A DNA stretch of 64,000 nt from Mycolicibacter algericus DSM 45454 (GTDB lineage Bacteria; Actinomycetota; Actinomycetes; Mycobacteriales; Mycobacteriaceae). The notes under the pieces were generated by a model, which was not told the DNA's origin, searched no databases, and saw nothing but the letters and a program-made list of their open reading frames with translations. Numbering within the stretch: position 1 is the first letter of the stretch; each line of letters starts with the position of its first letter. Positions 35,876-44,595 of the stretch are shown piece by piece. A program made the translations under genes and the position numbers. The stretch spans positions 62,001 through 126,000 of the forward strand of contig NZ_MVHC01000008.1 in the NCBI RefSeq assembly GCF_002086455.1. The letters run 5' to 3'.

Positions 35876-37255
35876 CTACCCGGCCGGCCCGGTTTCGGCG
35901 CCGACGTCGATTCCGTCTGACACCACTGGCAATTCGCCGGCGGTCGCCACAGCGTCCACGGCGGTCGGGTCGAGCTCGAACAGCTCGCGCAGCGCCTCGG
36001 CGTAACTGTCGCCGCCGGGGGAGCTGGCCAGCTGCTTGACCCGCACGGTGGGGGCGTGCAGCAGCTTGTCGACGACGCGGTGCACGGTGCGCGCCACTTC
36101 CTCGCGCTGGGCGGTGTCCAGGCCCGGCAGCCGGTGGTCCAGCCGCAGCAGCTCGGCGGTCACCACGTCGGCGGCCCGCTGCCGCAGCGCGGTCACCGTC
36201 GGGGTGACCTCGGCCATCCGCTGCCCGGCCAGGTAGGTGGCGACCTCGCGGGCGACGATGCCGTGCGCGGCGTCGGTGTCGGAGGTGGCGACCTGCGCCG
36301 ACGGCTCGCGCTGGATCCGTTCCATGTCGATGACCTGCACGCCGGGCAGTCCGGCGACCGTGGCGTCGACATCGCGCGGCATGCCCAGATCGCAGATCAC
36401 CAGCGGCTGGGTCGCCTCGTCGCGATTTCCGCCGGCCAGCGCATGGTGCACATCGGCCAGCGACACGACCGGGCTCACCGCCCCGGTGCAACAGACCGCG
36501 ACGTCGGCGTCGGTCAGCGTTGCGGCCATCCGTTCCAGGCTGACGGCGTCGGCCGCGGCGCCGCTCTCGCGGATCTTGTGGGCCAGCCGCTGGGCGCGCG
36601 ACAGCGAGCGGTTGACGACATGGATGCGCTCCACGCCGGCGCGCACCAGGTGGGCTGCGGACAGCGCACCCATCGATCCCGCGCCGATCACCACCGCAGT
36701 TCGCCCCTGTAATGCGTTCTCGCCGAGCTGTTTCGCGGCGATATCCAGGGCGACCGACACCACCGACGCGCCGGCGGCGTCGATTCCGGTTTCGGAGTGC
36801 ACCCGTTTGCCCACCGACAGCGCCCGCTGCGCCAGCTCGTGCAGCACCCGGCCGACGGTGTTGTTGGCCTCGGCGGAGGCGTAGGCGCGGCGCACCTGCC
36901 CCAGCACCTGCTGCTCGCCGACGACCGCCGAATCCAGCCCGCTGGCCACCGAGAACAGGTGCTCGACGGCCGCCTCGCTGTAGCGGACGTAGGCGTACTT
37001 GGTCAGGTCGGTCATCGACATGCCGGAGTGCTCGGAGAGCACCTGCCCGACCGCCGACAGCCCGGCGTGGAAGGCATCGACGACGGCGTAGACCTCGACC
37101 CGGTTGCAGGTCGACAGAATCATCGCCTCTGTGACGAGCGGCGATTCCAGCACCTGCGCGACGATCTTGGCCTGATCGGGTTCGGCGGTGCTGAGCTGCT
37201 CGAGTACTGAGACCGGGGCGCTGCGATGCGAGACCCCGAAGAGCAGGACGCTCAC
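35876..37255 (-). CDS. hemA: Glutamyl-tRNA reductase
   Basis: 459 residues. Reduces glutamyl-tRNA to glutamate-1-semialdehyde, the committed step of haem synthesis. N-terminal catalytic domain with [16 protein letters not shown] and the nucleophile Cys in [18 protein letters not shown] domain with [21 protein letters not shown]-terminal dimerisation helices. GTG 37255 is preferred over an ATG 33 nt up because AGGTGAT sits at the correct distance and the family begins [11 protein letters not shown]. First gene of hemACDB; the 178-nt gap before it should hold the operon promoter. Confidence 0.95.
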   Translation of the reverse strand: MSVLLFGVSHRSAPVSVLEQLSTAEPDQAKIVAQVLESPLVTEAMILSTCNRVEVYAVVDAFHAGLSAVGQVLSEHSGMSMTDLTKYAYVRYSEAAVEHLFSVASGLDSAVVGEQQVLGQVRRAYASAEANNTVGRVLHELAQRALSVGKRVHSETGIDAAGASVVSVALDIAAKQLGENALQGRTAVVIGAGSMGALSAAHLVRAGVERIHVVNRSLSRAQRLAHKIRESGAAADAVSLERMAATLTDADVAVCCTGAVSPVVSLADVHHALAGGNRDEATQPLVICDLGMPRDVDATVAGLPGVQVIDMERIQREPSAQVATSDTDAAHGIVAREVATYLAGQRMAEVTPTVTALRQRAADVVTAELLRLDHRLPGLDTAQREEVARTVHRVVDKLLHAPTVRVKQLASSPGGDSYAEALRELFELDPTAVDAVATAGELPVVSDGIDVGAETGPAG

Positions 37256-37433
37256 GGCAATATCACCTGGTCCGCTCCTTGCTGTCACCCGTGAACAAAC
37301 TTGACTCCACGGTAGAGGCTAAAGCGCTGGGCCACCAAATTTGTTCGATTGTTCGTCTGCTCGACAACGTCGGAGGGTGCGGTTTCGTCCCCGGTCCGCC
37401 GCTTGTCGCGCCGCAATCCGCGCAGTGGGCGGG

Positions 37434-37694
37434 TCAGCGGCCGGCCAGGTCGGCGCGCAACCGGGCCTCGTCGACCTCCCAGTAGCTGTGTTCGCGGCCG
37501 TCGAGCAGCACCACCGGCAACCGGTCGCCGAATTCGGCCCGCATTGCGGTGTCACCGGCCCTGGCGGCGGCGTCGACATCGGTGGTGCGCAGGTCGAACC
37601 CGAGTTCGGCGGCCAGTTGCGTCAGCTGGTCGTGCACCTTGACGCAGACCGCGCAGCCGTCGCGGGTCAGCAACTGCACCTCTGGGCGGGTCAT
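37434..37694 (-). CDS. Glutaredoxin-like protein (DUF836)
   Basis: 86 residues with a thioredoxin fold start VQLLTRDGCAVCVKVHDQL, active-site CAVC, and the cis-Pro segment DRLPVVLLDGREHSYWEVD. It matches Rv0508, which lies next to hemA in M. tuberculosis. A GSH-independent redox role is likely in mycobacteria (mycothiol users), but the partner is unknown. ATG 37694 preferred over an in-frame start 18 nt upstream. Confidence 0.88.
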   Translation of the reverse strand: MTRPEVQLLTRDGCAVCVKVHDQLTQLAAELGFDLRTTDVDAAARAGDTAMRAEFGDRLPVVLLDGREHSYWEVDEARLRADLAGR

Positions 37695-37730
37695 TGCCCC
37701 AGTGTGGCCCACGGTGGCTATGTTTTCGAT

Positions 37731-38180
37731 ATGCCCGGCGCAAGTGCGGTGACGATCACGAACCTGCTATACCGCTACGCCGAGTCGATGGATGCCGGCG
37801 ACTTGGATTCGGCCGCAGCGCTGTTCGGTCACGCCCGGCTCAAGGTCGGCCCCGACGCCGATGCCGTGCTCGACAGCGCCGGGATGCTGCAACTGTGGCG
37901 CGGGCTGGTCAAGATCCACGCCGACGGCACACCGCGCACCAAGCACGTCATCACCAATCCGATCCTCGACATCGATGAGGAGGCCGGTACCGCGACCTGC
38001 AGGTCCTACTACACGGTGCTGCAGCAGACCGATGCCGTTGCCCTGCAGGTAATCGCGGCCGGCCGTTATCACGACGAGTTCGAGCGGGTGGACGGCGTCT
38101 GGCGGTTCAGTTTCCGGGATTACTCGATGCTCGACCTCAAAGGTGATCTACGCGATCACCTGGGGGTATTGGGCAGTTAG
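37731..38180 (+). CDS. SnoaL-like / NTF2-fold protein
   Basis: 149 residues. A helix-rich start (ITNLLYRYAESMDAGDLDSA) followed by a curved sheet with KHVITNPILDIDEEAGTATC and RYHDEFERVDGVWRFSFRDY, the SnoaL_4 pattern of polyketide cyclase or ring-hydroxylating-dioxygenase beta-like proteins. The active site cannot be assigned. ATG 37731 is the start in frame nearest the fold. Divergent from the glutaredoxin-like gene with 36 nt between them. Confidence 0.82.
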   Translation: MPGASAVTITNLLYRYAESMDAGDLDSAAALFGHARLKVGPDADAVLDSAGMLQLWRGLVKIHADGTPRTKHVITNPILDIDEEAGTATCRSYYTVLQQTDAVALQVIAAGRYHDEFERVDGVWRFSFRDYSMLDLKGDLRDHLGVLGS

Positions 38181-38243
38181 TCCGGTTAGTGTTGGTGGCG
38201 GCCGCAGCAGCGGCCGTCAATGCACAGCGGAGGGAGTCGGGTG

Positions 38244-39149
38244 ATGGCTTTACCGGGCCCGACCGACGGCGATTCCGCAGCGGGCCCTGAGCTGGAGCCG
38301 GTGGTCGGCGGGGATTTCGCGGCCAGCGCCGAGCGGGCGCTGGCCGACGTGCTCGACGCCGACACCCCGGCGCCGGTCGATCTGACCGCGGCGGCGTTCT
38401 TCGACGTCGACAACACCCTGGTGCAGGGCTCCTCCATGGTGCATTTCGGCCGCGGGCTGGCCGCCCGCAACTACTTCACCTACCGCGATGTCGTCGGCTT
38501 CCTCTACGCGCAAGCCAAGTTCCAGCTGACCGGCCGAGAGAACAGCGAGGATGTCGCGGCCGGCCGCCGCAAGGCACTGGCCTTCATCGAGGGCCGGCCG
38601 GTATCGGAGCTGGTCGAGCTCGGCGAAGAGATCTACGACGAGATCATCGCCGACAAGATCTGGCCGGGCACCCGCGAGCTGGCGCAGATGCACCTCGACG
38701 CCGGCCAGCAGGTGTGGCTGGTCACCGCGACCCCCTACGAGCTGGCCGAGACCATCGCCCGCCGGCTCGGGCTGACCGGCGCGCTGGGCACCGTCGCGGA
38801 GTCGGCCGACGGGGTGTTCACCGGCCGGCTGGTCGGCGAGATCCTGCACGGTCCGGGCAAGGCGCACGCGGTGCGGTCGCTGGCGATCCGGGAGGGGTTG
38901 AACCTGCGGCGCTGCACCGCCTACTCCGACAGCTTCAACGACGTGCCGATGCTGTCGCTGGTGGGCACCGCGGTGGCAATCAATCCCGATGCCGCGTTGC
39001 GCGAGATGGCACGCAAGCGCGGCTGGGAGATCCGCGACTTCCGCACCGCGCGCCGGGCGGCGCGTATCGGGGTGCCGTCGGCGCTGGCGCTGGGGGCCGT
39101 CGGCGGGGCCCTGGCGGCGGCCGTGGCGCACCGGAACGAGCGGGCGTAG
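38244..39149 (+). CDS. HAD-superfamily phosphatase, SerB-like
   Basis: 301 residues. Motif [21 protein letters not shown] (Asp54, Asp56), motif [11 protein letters not shown], motif III and IV around [16 protein letters not shown]; this is the HAD-IB group that includes SerB1 (Rv0505c) and lipid phosphatases. An N-terminal disordered stretch of 45 residues and a C-terminal hydrophobic segment ([20 protein letters not shown]) suggest membrane association, so phosphoserine is not a certain substrate. ATG 38244 is preceded by GGAGGGA at eight bases. Its 3' end lies within the first unit of a 68-bp tandem repeat. Confidence 0.87.
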   Translation: MALPGPTDGDSAAGPELEPVVGGDFAASAERALADVLDADTPAPVDLTAAAFFDVDNTLVQGSSMVHFGRGLAARNYFTYRDVVGFLYAQAKFQLTGRENSEDVAAGRRKALAFIEGRPVSELVELGEEIYDEIIADKIWPGTRELAQMHLDAGQQVWLVTATPYELAETIARRLGLTGALGTVAESADGVFTGRLVGEILHGPGKAHAVRSLAIREGLNLRRCTAYSDSFNDVPMLSLVGTAVAINPDAALREMARKRGWEIRDFRTARRAARIGVPSALALGAVGGALAAAVAHRNERA

Positions 39150-39280
39150 CCTGCGGAGCCCGCGAGGGCCGGGCGACCGCATCAAGCACCGTGGCGCACC
39201 GGAACGAGCGGGCGTAGCCTGCGGAGCCTGCGAGGGCCGGGCGACCGCATCAGGCACCGTGGCGCACCGGAACGAGCGGG
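39123..39280 (+). repeat. 68-bp tandem repeat, 2.3 copies
   Basis: Units begin at 39123, 39191 and 39259 with GTGGCGCACCGGAACGAGCG. Copies one and two differ by a few bases; the third stops after 22 nt. The first unit starts inside the SerB-like gene and encodes its terminal AHRNERA, so the array appears to have grown outward from the gene end. VNTR-like; copy number may vary between strains. Confidence 0.88.
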
Positions 39281-39344
39281 GTTGAGCTGCTCGCTGATAG
39301 GCTTCCGCCGCCGAACACCACGGCGAGCGGAGGGGTAAACCGGC

Positions 39345-39872
39345 ATGGCAGTACACACCGAGTCGCAAGGGGTCATCGGTACCCACTACCGGTTCCCGGA
39401 CTACTTCGAAGTCGGCCGGGAGAAGATCCGCGAATTCGCCCGCTCGGTCAAAGACGAGCACCCGGCCCACTTCGACGAGGCCGCCGCGACTGAGGCCGGG
39501 CACCCCGGACTGGTGGCGTCCCTGACGTTTCTGGCGGTCGCCGGCCGCCAGGTGCAGCTGGAGATCTTCGACAAGTTCGACATCCCGATCAACATCGCCC
39601 GGGTGCTGCACCGCGACCAGAAGTTCACCTTCCACCGGCCGATCGTGGCCGGCGACAAGCTGTTCTTCGACACCTACCTGGACTCGGTGATCGAATCCCA
39701 CGGCACGGTGGTCAGCGAGGTTCGCAGTGAGGTCACCGACGCCGACGGCAAGCCGGTGGTGACCAGCGTGGTCACCATGCTCGGCGAGTCGGTGAACCAG
39801 GACGCCGATACCGAGGCGGCGACGATCGCCGCCCTCGAGGCGATGCGCGATCGGGCGCTGGGCAAGAAGTAG
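39345..39872 (+). CDS. FAS1-type dehydratase-like hot-dog protein (HadA/HadC-like, UPF0336)
   Basis: 175 residues of the MaoC N-terminal (FAS1_DH) family, with [20 protein letters not shown], then [19 protein letters not shown] and [20 protein letters not shown]. In mycobacteria HadA and HadC use this fold as the non-catalytic half of the (3R)-hydroxyacyl-ACP dehydratases of mycolate synthesis, with HadB as catalytic partner. The position matches Rv0504c. No HadB-like gene is adjacent, so its partner is unclear. Confidence 0.88.
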   Translation: MAVHTESQGVIGTHYRFPDYFEVGREKIREFARSVKDEHPAHFDEAAATEAGHPGLVASLTFLAVAGRQVQLEIFDKFDIPINIARVLHRDQKFTFHRPIVAGDKLFFDTYLDSVIESHGTVVSEVRSEVTDADGKPVVTSVVTMLGESVNQDADTEAATIAALEAMRDRALGKK

Positions 39873-39881
39873 CTACCCGAC

Positions 39882-40913
39882 TCAGCCGAAGAACATGTTG
39901 CGGCGGCCGGCCAGCAGCCGGTACAGCGTCTGCTGGATCGTCTCGCGCACCTGGTCGGTCAGTTCGAAGGTGACCATCGGGTCGTCGGCGGCGGCGGGCT
40001 CGTAGTCGGTGGTCTCGATCGGTTCCCCGAAGGCGATGTGCCACTTCGACGGCAGCGGCACCAGGCCCGCCGGACCGGCCAGCGGGAACAGCGGGGTGAT
40101 CGGGAAATACGGCACGCCCAGCAGCCGGGCCAACAGCTTGATGTCGGCGATCATCGGATAGATCTCCTCGGAGCCGACGATCGAGCACGGCACGATCGGC
40201 GCCTGGGTCTGCAGCGCCGCCGACACGAAGCCGCCGCGGCCGAACCGCTGCAGCTTATAGCGGTCCTTGAACCGCTTGCCCAGGCCCTTGTAGCCCTCCG
40301 GGAACACCGCCGTCAGCTCGCCGGCCGCCAGCAACCGGTGGGCGTCGGCGGTGCAGGCCATGGTGTGGCCGGCCTTGCGGGCGGCCGGCCCGATCACCGG
40401 CAGGTCGAACACCAGATCAGCGCCGAGCATCCGCAGGTCGCGACGGCCCGGATGGTGGTCGTGCACCGCCACCGACAGCATCAGCGCGTCCATCGGCAGC
40501 ACCCCGGCGTGGTTGGCCACCACCAGTGCGGGCCCGTCGGCCGGCAGGTTCTCGATGCCGCTGACCTCGACCCGGAACCAGTCGTTGAAGAAGACCCGCA
40601 GCAGCGGCAGCGCGACGGCTTCGTTGAAGTGCGGGTCGAACCCGAACTCGTCGACGTCGTAGTCGCCGGTGATCCGCTCCCGAAGGAATGCGGCGAGGCC
40701 GGCCACCCGCCGGACGAACTCGCTCGGGGCCGCCTCGGCGTCACCGGACGCCCCCGCGGCGACGCCGCGGCGTCCGTCGATATCGTGCACTACGGCGCTG
40801 ATCTGCTCGGCTGAGGCACGGCCGTCGGGGCGGGCCAGCGTCGACGGGTGTCGGCGCGCAGACGCCGAGTTCTTGTGCAGCGGAATGACTTTAGCCCTGG
40901 AATCACCAGCCAT
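39882..40913 (-). CDS. Lysophospholipid-type acyltransferase (PlsC fold)
   Basis: 343 residues. A disordered N-terminus of about 75 residues, then the glycerolipid acyltransferase motifs: NHAGVLPMDAL (HX4D), KAGHTMACTADAHRLL, FPEGYKGLG and the PIVPCSIVGSEEIYPMIA block. It transfers an acyl chain to a lyso-lipid or related acceptor at the membrane; the acceptor is not identifiable. Rv0502 is the positional counterpart. The gene follows the epimerase by 4 nt, so they are co-transcribed. Confidence 0.9.
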   Translation of the reverse strand: MAGDSRAKVIPLHKNSASARRHPSTLARPDGRASAEQISAVVHDIDGRRGVAAGASGDAEAAPSEFVRRVAGLAAFLRERITGDYDVDEFGFDPHFNEAVALPLLRVFFNDWFRVEVSGIENLPADGPALVVANHAGVLPMDALMLSVAVHDHHPGRRDLRMLGADLVFDLPVIGPAARKAGHTMACTADAHRLLAAGELTAVFPEGYKGLGKRFKDRYKLQRFGRGGFVSAALQTQAPIVPCSIVGSEEIYPMIADIKLLARLLGVPYFPITPLFPLAGPAGLVPLPSKWHIAFGEPIETTDYEPAAADDPMVTFELTDQVRETIQQTLYRLLAGRRNMFFG

Positions 40914-40917
40914 GGCG

Positions 40918-42033
40918 TTACCCTCCCCGCGCCCTGTTAAAACCGATATCGCCCAGGCGTTGCACCGCGCTCACCGCGCGCCGTTCCGCCGACTGCACCC
41001 ATTTGGGGTCGATGATCGGACTGAGACCTCGCCCCCGCACGTAGTCATCGAATGCCTCGGCGGTGGTCCATTTGGTGCTGTACCCGAGGTCGGTTCGCAT
41101 TCTAGTCGTATCCATCACCCGGCCAAAGCTGAGATAGTTCAGCTGCTCCCGGTTGATCTCGGTGTAGTTGTTGGCCCGCCGCAACGAGTCCAGCGCCCAC
41201 AGTCCCAGCCCGAACACCGGCATCGGGATCCGGCCCGAGCGGCGAATCGCCTGCGACATCATGATGATGCCGTCGGCGCCGACGTTGAAGGTGCCGGCCT
41301 TACCGGCCATCGTGGCCCGTTCCAGGGCGCCCAACGCATCCTGCTCGTGCAGCAACTGCAGGCGGGCATCGCGGCCCAGCACCATCGGCACCAGCGGGCC
41401 GCCGAGGTAGCGCGACAACGCGGTGTCCATGGCCGGGCCGATCATGTTGGCCATCCGCAGGATGGTGACCGCGATGTCGGGCCGGCGCCGGCCCAGCCCG
41501 CGGGCGTAGCCCTCGATGTCGACGCTGTCGCGGGGGAAGCCCTGGGTGGGCGGCCGGTGGCTGGTGCTGTCCTCGGTGAACAGCACCGGGTCACGCGAGC
41601 AGGACCCGTAGACCTCCGAGGTCGACTTGAGCACCACCCGGCGCACCGAGGGCGCCTTCTGGCAGGCGGCGAACAACTGCATGGCGCCCATCACGTTGAG
41701 CTCTTTCAGGGCCGCCCCGCCGCCGGAACGCGGCACGTACGACGCCGCGGCAGCATGCACCACGGTATCGACTTCGCTATTTCGAATCACCTTGGCGATA
41801 AAGGGATTGCGGATGTCGGCGCGGACGAATTCGGCGCGGCCCATCCGGCGCAGCATGTCCTTGCTCGGCATCACCGCGTCCACCGCGATCACCCGGTTGA
41901 TCAAGGGATTCTGCGTCAGCCTGGCGGTCAGATAGCCACCCAGGAATCGGCATGCGCCGGTGACCAACACAACCTTGGGATAGTGCCGGACGTCGCTTCG
42001 CGTGCTGTCGTTCGGGGGTCCGGCCTCGTCCAC
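40918..42033 (-). CDS. NAD-dependent epimerase/dehydratase family protein (GalE2-like)
   Basis: 371 residues with an extended-SDR Rossmann start VVLVTGACRFLGGYLTARL and a DIRNP loop. The active-site region reads KSTSEVYGSCSRDP and later DIEGYARGLGRRRPDI: the Tyr is present but the usual YxxxK lysine is not in place, so classic epimerase chemistry is doubtful. Equivalent by position to Rv0501. GTG start with GGCGGG upstream; the 5' neighbour on this strand is bS22. Confidence 0.87.
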   Translation of the reverse strand: MDEAGPPNDSTRSDVRHYPKVVLVTGACRFLGGYLTARLTQNPLINRVIAVDAVMPSKDMLRRMGRAEFVRADIRNPFIAKVIRNSEVDTVVHAAAASYVPRSGGGAALKELNVMGAMQLFAACQKAPSVRRVVLKSTSEVYGSCSRDPVLFTEDSTSHRPPTQGFPRDSVDIEGYARGLGRRRPDIAVTILRMANMIGPAMDTALSRYLGGPLVPMVLGRDARLQLLHEQDALGALERATMAGKAGTFNVGADGIIMMSQAIRRSGRIPMPVFGLGLWALDSLRRANNYTEINREQLNYLSFGRVMDTTRMRTDLGYSTKWTTAEAFDDYVRGRGLSPIIDPKWVQSAERRAVSAVQRLGDIGFNRARGG

Positions 42034-42085
42034 CCCGCCAGCCTAACGGCCAGTCCGGAAAAGCAATACCGCGGCGATCGCCCGT

Positions 42086-42110
42086 CCCCCGCCCGGGACC
42101 CGGGCGCGGG
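42086..42110 (-). terminator. GC-rich hairpin downstream of the bS22 gene
   Basis: CCCGCCCGGG pairs with CCCGGGCGCGGG with one mismatch (25 nt in all), 10 nt beyond the bS22 stop on the minus strand. Could end or attenuate transcription before the epimerase gene, which starts at 42033. Confidence 0.4.
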
Positions 42111-42120
42111 CTCGGCGGAG

Positions 42121-42222
42121 TTACTTACCGAGTTTTCTGCGCTGCACCCGGGTACGGCGAAGCAGCTTGCGGTGCTTCTTCTTCGACATGCGCTTGCGCC
42201 GCTTCTTGATGACTGAACCCAT
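42121..42222 (-). CDS. Small ribosomal subunit protein bS22 (33 aa, AURKAIP1/COX24 domain)
   Basis: A 33-residue, highly basic protein, [20 protein letters not shown] then [13 protein letters not shown]. This composition and length identify the actinobacterial ribosomal protein bS22 (Rv0500B), seen in mycobacterial 30S structures near the decoding centre. The ATG is preceded by CGGAG. It is too short for usual gene-length cut-offs. Confidence 0.9.
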
Positions 42223-42352
42223 GAACTCCGCTATCTGCTGCTGCCCGCGCCGCCACCGGGGCGCTGGGCGAACTTGATCGACCCGGCCACTTTACCCGTA
42301 GGCAGGCGCCGAGCAGAAAACCGGCACCTGACCGGGTCCCGGACACAGCCGA

Positions 42353-42384
42353 CCCCGGGCGTCGCCGTGCGGCGACGCCCGGGG
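42353..42384 (-). terminator. Perfect 14-bp hairpin between the BldC-like gene and bS22
   Basis: Arms 42353-42366 and 42371-42384 are perfectly complementary (CCCCGGGCGTCGCC and its complement) with a GTGC loop. It begins 24 nt past the stop of the BldC-like gene and ends 131 nt before the bS22 ATG. Very stable; either a terminator or an attenuator in the leader of bS22. Confidence 0.7.
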
Positions 42385-42407
42385 GGCGCTTACCTGTCGA
42401 CCGGCGG

Positions 42408-42665
42408 TCAGCCTGCGTCGAAGAAGGAGGTCTCCAAGAGGTCGTGCACCGCCTTGGCGTGCACCCGGAAAGACCGTCCCACCCGCACCGCGGGCAGTTC
42501 GCCGTTGTGCACCAGGCGGTACACCGTCATCTTGCTGACCCGCATCAGCGCAGCCACCTCGGCCACGGTGAGAAATTGTGCCCGGCCCGTGTCGGCAGGG
42601 CCGGCATCCCGTGCCGCCCGGCCGCCAGCGGAGTCTCGTGCCGAAGGCCCGTTCGCAGACGTCAT
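42408..42665 (-). CDS. BldC/excisionase-like helix-turn-helix DNA-binding protein
   Basis: 85 residues. A disordered start of about 30 residues, then the MerR/excisionase-type winged helix FLTVAEVAALMRVSKMTVYR followed by the wing NGELPAVRVGRSFRVHAKAV. This is the AlpA/BldC class; despite the excisionase label given to Rv0500A, it is a conserved chromosomal transcription factor rather than a phage gene (inference from synteny with proC and bS22). ATG 42665 is preferred over an ATG five codons upstream. Confidence 0.88.
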   Translation of the reverse strand: MTSANGPSARDSAGGRAARDAGPADTGRAQFLTVAEVAALMRVSKMTVYRLVHNGELPAVRVGRSFRVHAKAVHDLLETSFFDAG

Positions 42666-42804
42666 CGTTACCCATTTCAATCAGGCACGTGCAGTCCCAG
42701 CGGCTTCCCCTCCGCTGCGCCCACACGCACAGACATAGAGGAGAATAGCGGGACGAATGGGGTTCCTGCGACGGGTGAGAGGCAATATGTGAAAAATAAG
42801 TGAA

Positions 42805-43665
42805 TTACTCTGATGTGATTCTTAGCTGCTCAGAGCGGGTTTTTGCGGCCCGGACGGCCCGATCGACCGAGGTCCGCAGGCCGCCGGCCTCCAGTTCCCG
42901 CAACGCGGCCGCGGTGGTTCCACCGGGGGAGGTCACCATGGCTCTCAGCTGAGCCGGACCGGTGTCGATGACCGAATTCGCCGTCCCCGCCGTCTCGCCG
43001 CGCTCCTCCAACAGCATCTGCGCCGACCCGGCCATGGTCTGCACCGCCAGATCGGTGGCCCCCTGCCGACTCAGCCCGGCGGCGACCCCGGCATCCACCA
43101 GTGCCTCCACCATCAAGAAGAAGTACGCGGGCCCAGAACCTGAGACGGCGGTGACGGAGTCCATCTGCTCCTCCGGGACGATCACCACCGTGCCGACGCA
43201 CTCGAACAGCTCGGCGACCTGCTCGACCTGCTCGCTGCTGGCGAACCGGCCCTTGGCCAGCGCGCTGGCGCCGGCGCCGACCTTGACCGGGGTGTTCGGC
43301 ATCACCCGGATCACCGCGGTGCCCGCAGGCAGCTTGGACTCCACGTACCCGGTGGTGACACCGGCCACGATGCTCACCAGGACCTGCTCGGGACTGTTCT
43401 CTGAGGCGGCGGTGAGGTTCTTGGCGAACTCGGCGACGACGGATTCCACGTCCTGCGGCTTCACCGCGACGATCACGATGGACGCGTTCTCGACCGCGTC
43501 GGCGACCGAGGTCACCAGCACCGAATACTTCTCGGAGAGCTGTCGGGCGCGGTCACCGAAGCGTTCGGCGACGACGAGGTCCTTGACCGGGCGGCCGGCC
43601 GCCAGCAAGCCCGCCAGCAAGGCCTCGCCCATGTTGCCGCCGCCGATGATCGCGATTCTGGTCAT
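42805..43665 (-). CDS. proC: Pyrroline-5-carboxylate reductase
   Basis: 286 residues. Last step of proline synthesis, NAD(P)H-dependent. Rossmann start RIAIIGGGNMGEALLAGLLA, the VIRVMPNTPVKVGAG block and the C-terminal dimer region with SGSGPAYFFLMVEALVDAG and TSPGGTTAAALRELE, the family signature. ATG start; 139 nt of AT-richer sequence separate it from the BldC-like gene. Matches Rv0500. Confidence 0.95.
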   Translation of the reverse strand: MTRIAIIGGGNMGEALLAGLLAAGRPVKDLVVAERFGDRARQLSEKYSVLVTSVADAVENASIVIVAVKPQDVESVVAEFAKNLTAASENSPEQVLVSIVAGVTTGYVESKLPAGTAVIRVMPNTPVKVGAGASALAKGRFASSEQVEQVAELFECVGTVVIVPEEQMDSVTAVSGSGPAYFFLMVEALVDAGVAAGLSRQGATDLAVQTMAGSAQMLLEERGETAGTANSVIDTGPAQLRAMVTSPGGTTAAALRELEAGGLRTSVDRAVRAAKTRSEQLRITSE

Positions 43666-43692
43666 GGCGACAGCATTTCAGACCCGCCTGCC

Positions 43693-44544
43693 TCAGCGGT
43701 CGGGAACCATGGCCAGCTGCCGGGTCTGCACCACGATGCGGCCTTCGCAGTCGACCACGGTGTGGTCTTCGTCGAACCAATCCTGGCCGATCTGCACGCA
43801 GCTGCAGATCACGCGCAGCCAGCCGTCGGCCGGCATGGCCCGCAGGTAGGCGGTGAGCTGCACCGTGGGCGCCCAGCCCATCCGGTTGACGGCGTAGGTC
43901 ACCGGTGCCGAGACGTCGCCGCACAGCAGTGCGAACAGCACGTCGGGCGCGGCGCCCTTGGGCCGTACCCACATCTCGATCACCGGCGGGCCGCCATCCG
44001 AGCGCGGGCCGAGCGTGGTCAGCGCCGGGCGGATGTCGCAGCCGTGCGCCAGGTGCACGATGTGTTCCATCGGATGGCCCGGACCGATCGGCTCCAAGCC
44101 GGGCGGCGGCTCCGGCGTCATCAACGGCACCACCGGGTTGAAGGACAGCAGCGGCGGGGCCTGGTGCTCCGGCTCGCTCAGGGTGACCACCGCGCGCACC
44201 GCGGTGCGCTCGCCTTGGTTGAGTTCGACGTCGACCAGGCTGACCCGGCGGCCGCGCTTGCGAATCCTGGTCACCAGCTGCATCGCACCGGGGTCGGGCG
44301 CCCACAGGTAGCTGGCGGACACCGCGACCGGCTGGATTTTCGGCGCTGTCCCGTCGCCGGCTACGGCGGTGCGGGCGGCGTTGGCGCACAACGCCAGCAT
44401 CGCGCCGCCGTGCACCTTCGGGCCGATCGTCCAGTGCTCGTTGAGCGCACCGGTGAACGATGCCACGTCGCCATCGTCAGAGCCATCGCCGCCATCGGTG
44501 CGCACCAGGGCCATGGCATCGGTGAACAGCGTGGATGAGGTCAC
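43693..44544 (-). CDS. Acyl-CoA thioesterase-like double hot-dog protein
   Basis: 283 residues with two hot-dog halves: the first around GPKVHGGAMLALCANAARTA and PVAVSASYLWAPDPGAMQLV, the second around WAPTVQLTAYLRAMPADGWL and EDHTVVDCEGRIVVQTRQLA. This is the TesB/4HBT_3 group; acyl-CoA hydrolysis is likely, chain length unknown. Rv0499 position. GTG start with AAGGAGG at five bases. A 16-bp tandem duplication sits directly upstream. Confidence 0.85.
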   Translation of the reverse strand: MTSSTLFTDAMALVRTDGGDGSDDGDVASFTGALNEHWTIGPKVHGGAMLALCANAARTAVAGDGTAPKIQPVAVSASYLWAPDPGAMQLVTRIRKRGRRVSLVDVELNQGERTAVRAVVTLSEPEHQAPPLLSFNPVVPLMTPEPPPGLEPIGPGHPMEHIVHLAHGCDIRPALTTLGPRSDGGPPVIEMWVRPKGAAPDVLFALLCGDVSAPVTYAVNRMGWAPTVQLTAYLRAMPADGWLRVICSCVQIGQDWFDEDHTVVDCEGRIVVQTRQLAMVPDR

Positions 44545-44553
44545 GCGGGCCTC

Positions 44554-44584
44554 CTTGTGTCTCAGTGAACTTGTGTCTCAGTGA
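44554..44584. repeat. 16-bp tandem duplication before the thioesterase gene
   Basis: CTTGTGTCTCAGTGA occurs at 44554-44568 and again at 44570-44584 (period 16). It lies 10-40 nt upstream of the GTG on the minus strand, between the thioesterase and isomerase genes. It could be a double operator or a replication-slippage duplication. Confidence 0.7.
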
Positions 44585-44595
44585 TCAGCAGGCGG

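Noticed and set aside
42408-42665. Phage excisionase and attachment site
   Set aside because: The HTH protein resembles excisionases, but the locus is syntenic with proC and bS22 of other mycobacteria and no integrase, att repeat or phage gene lies near.
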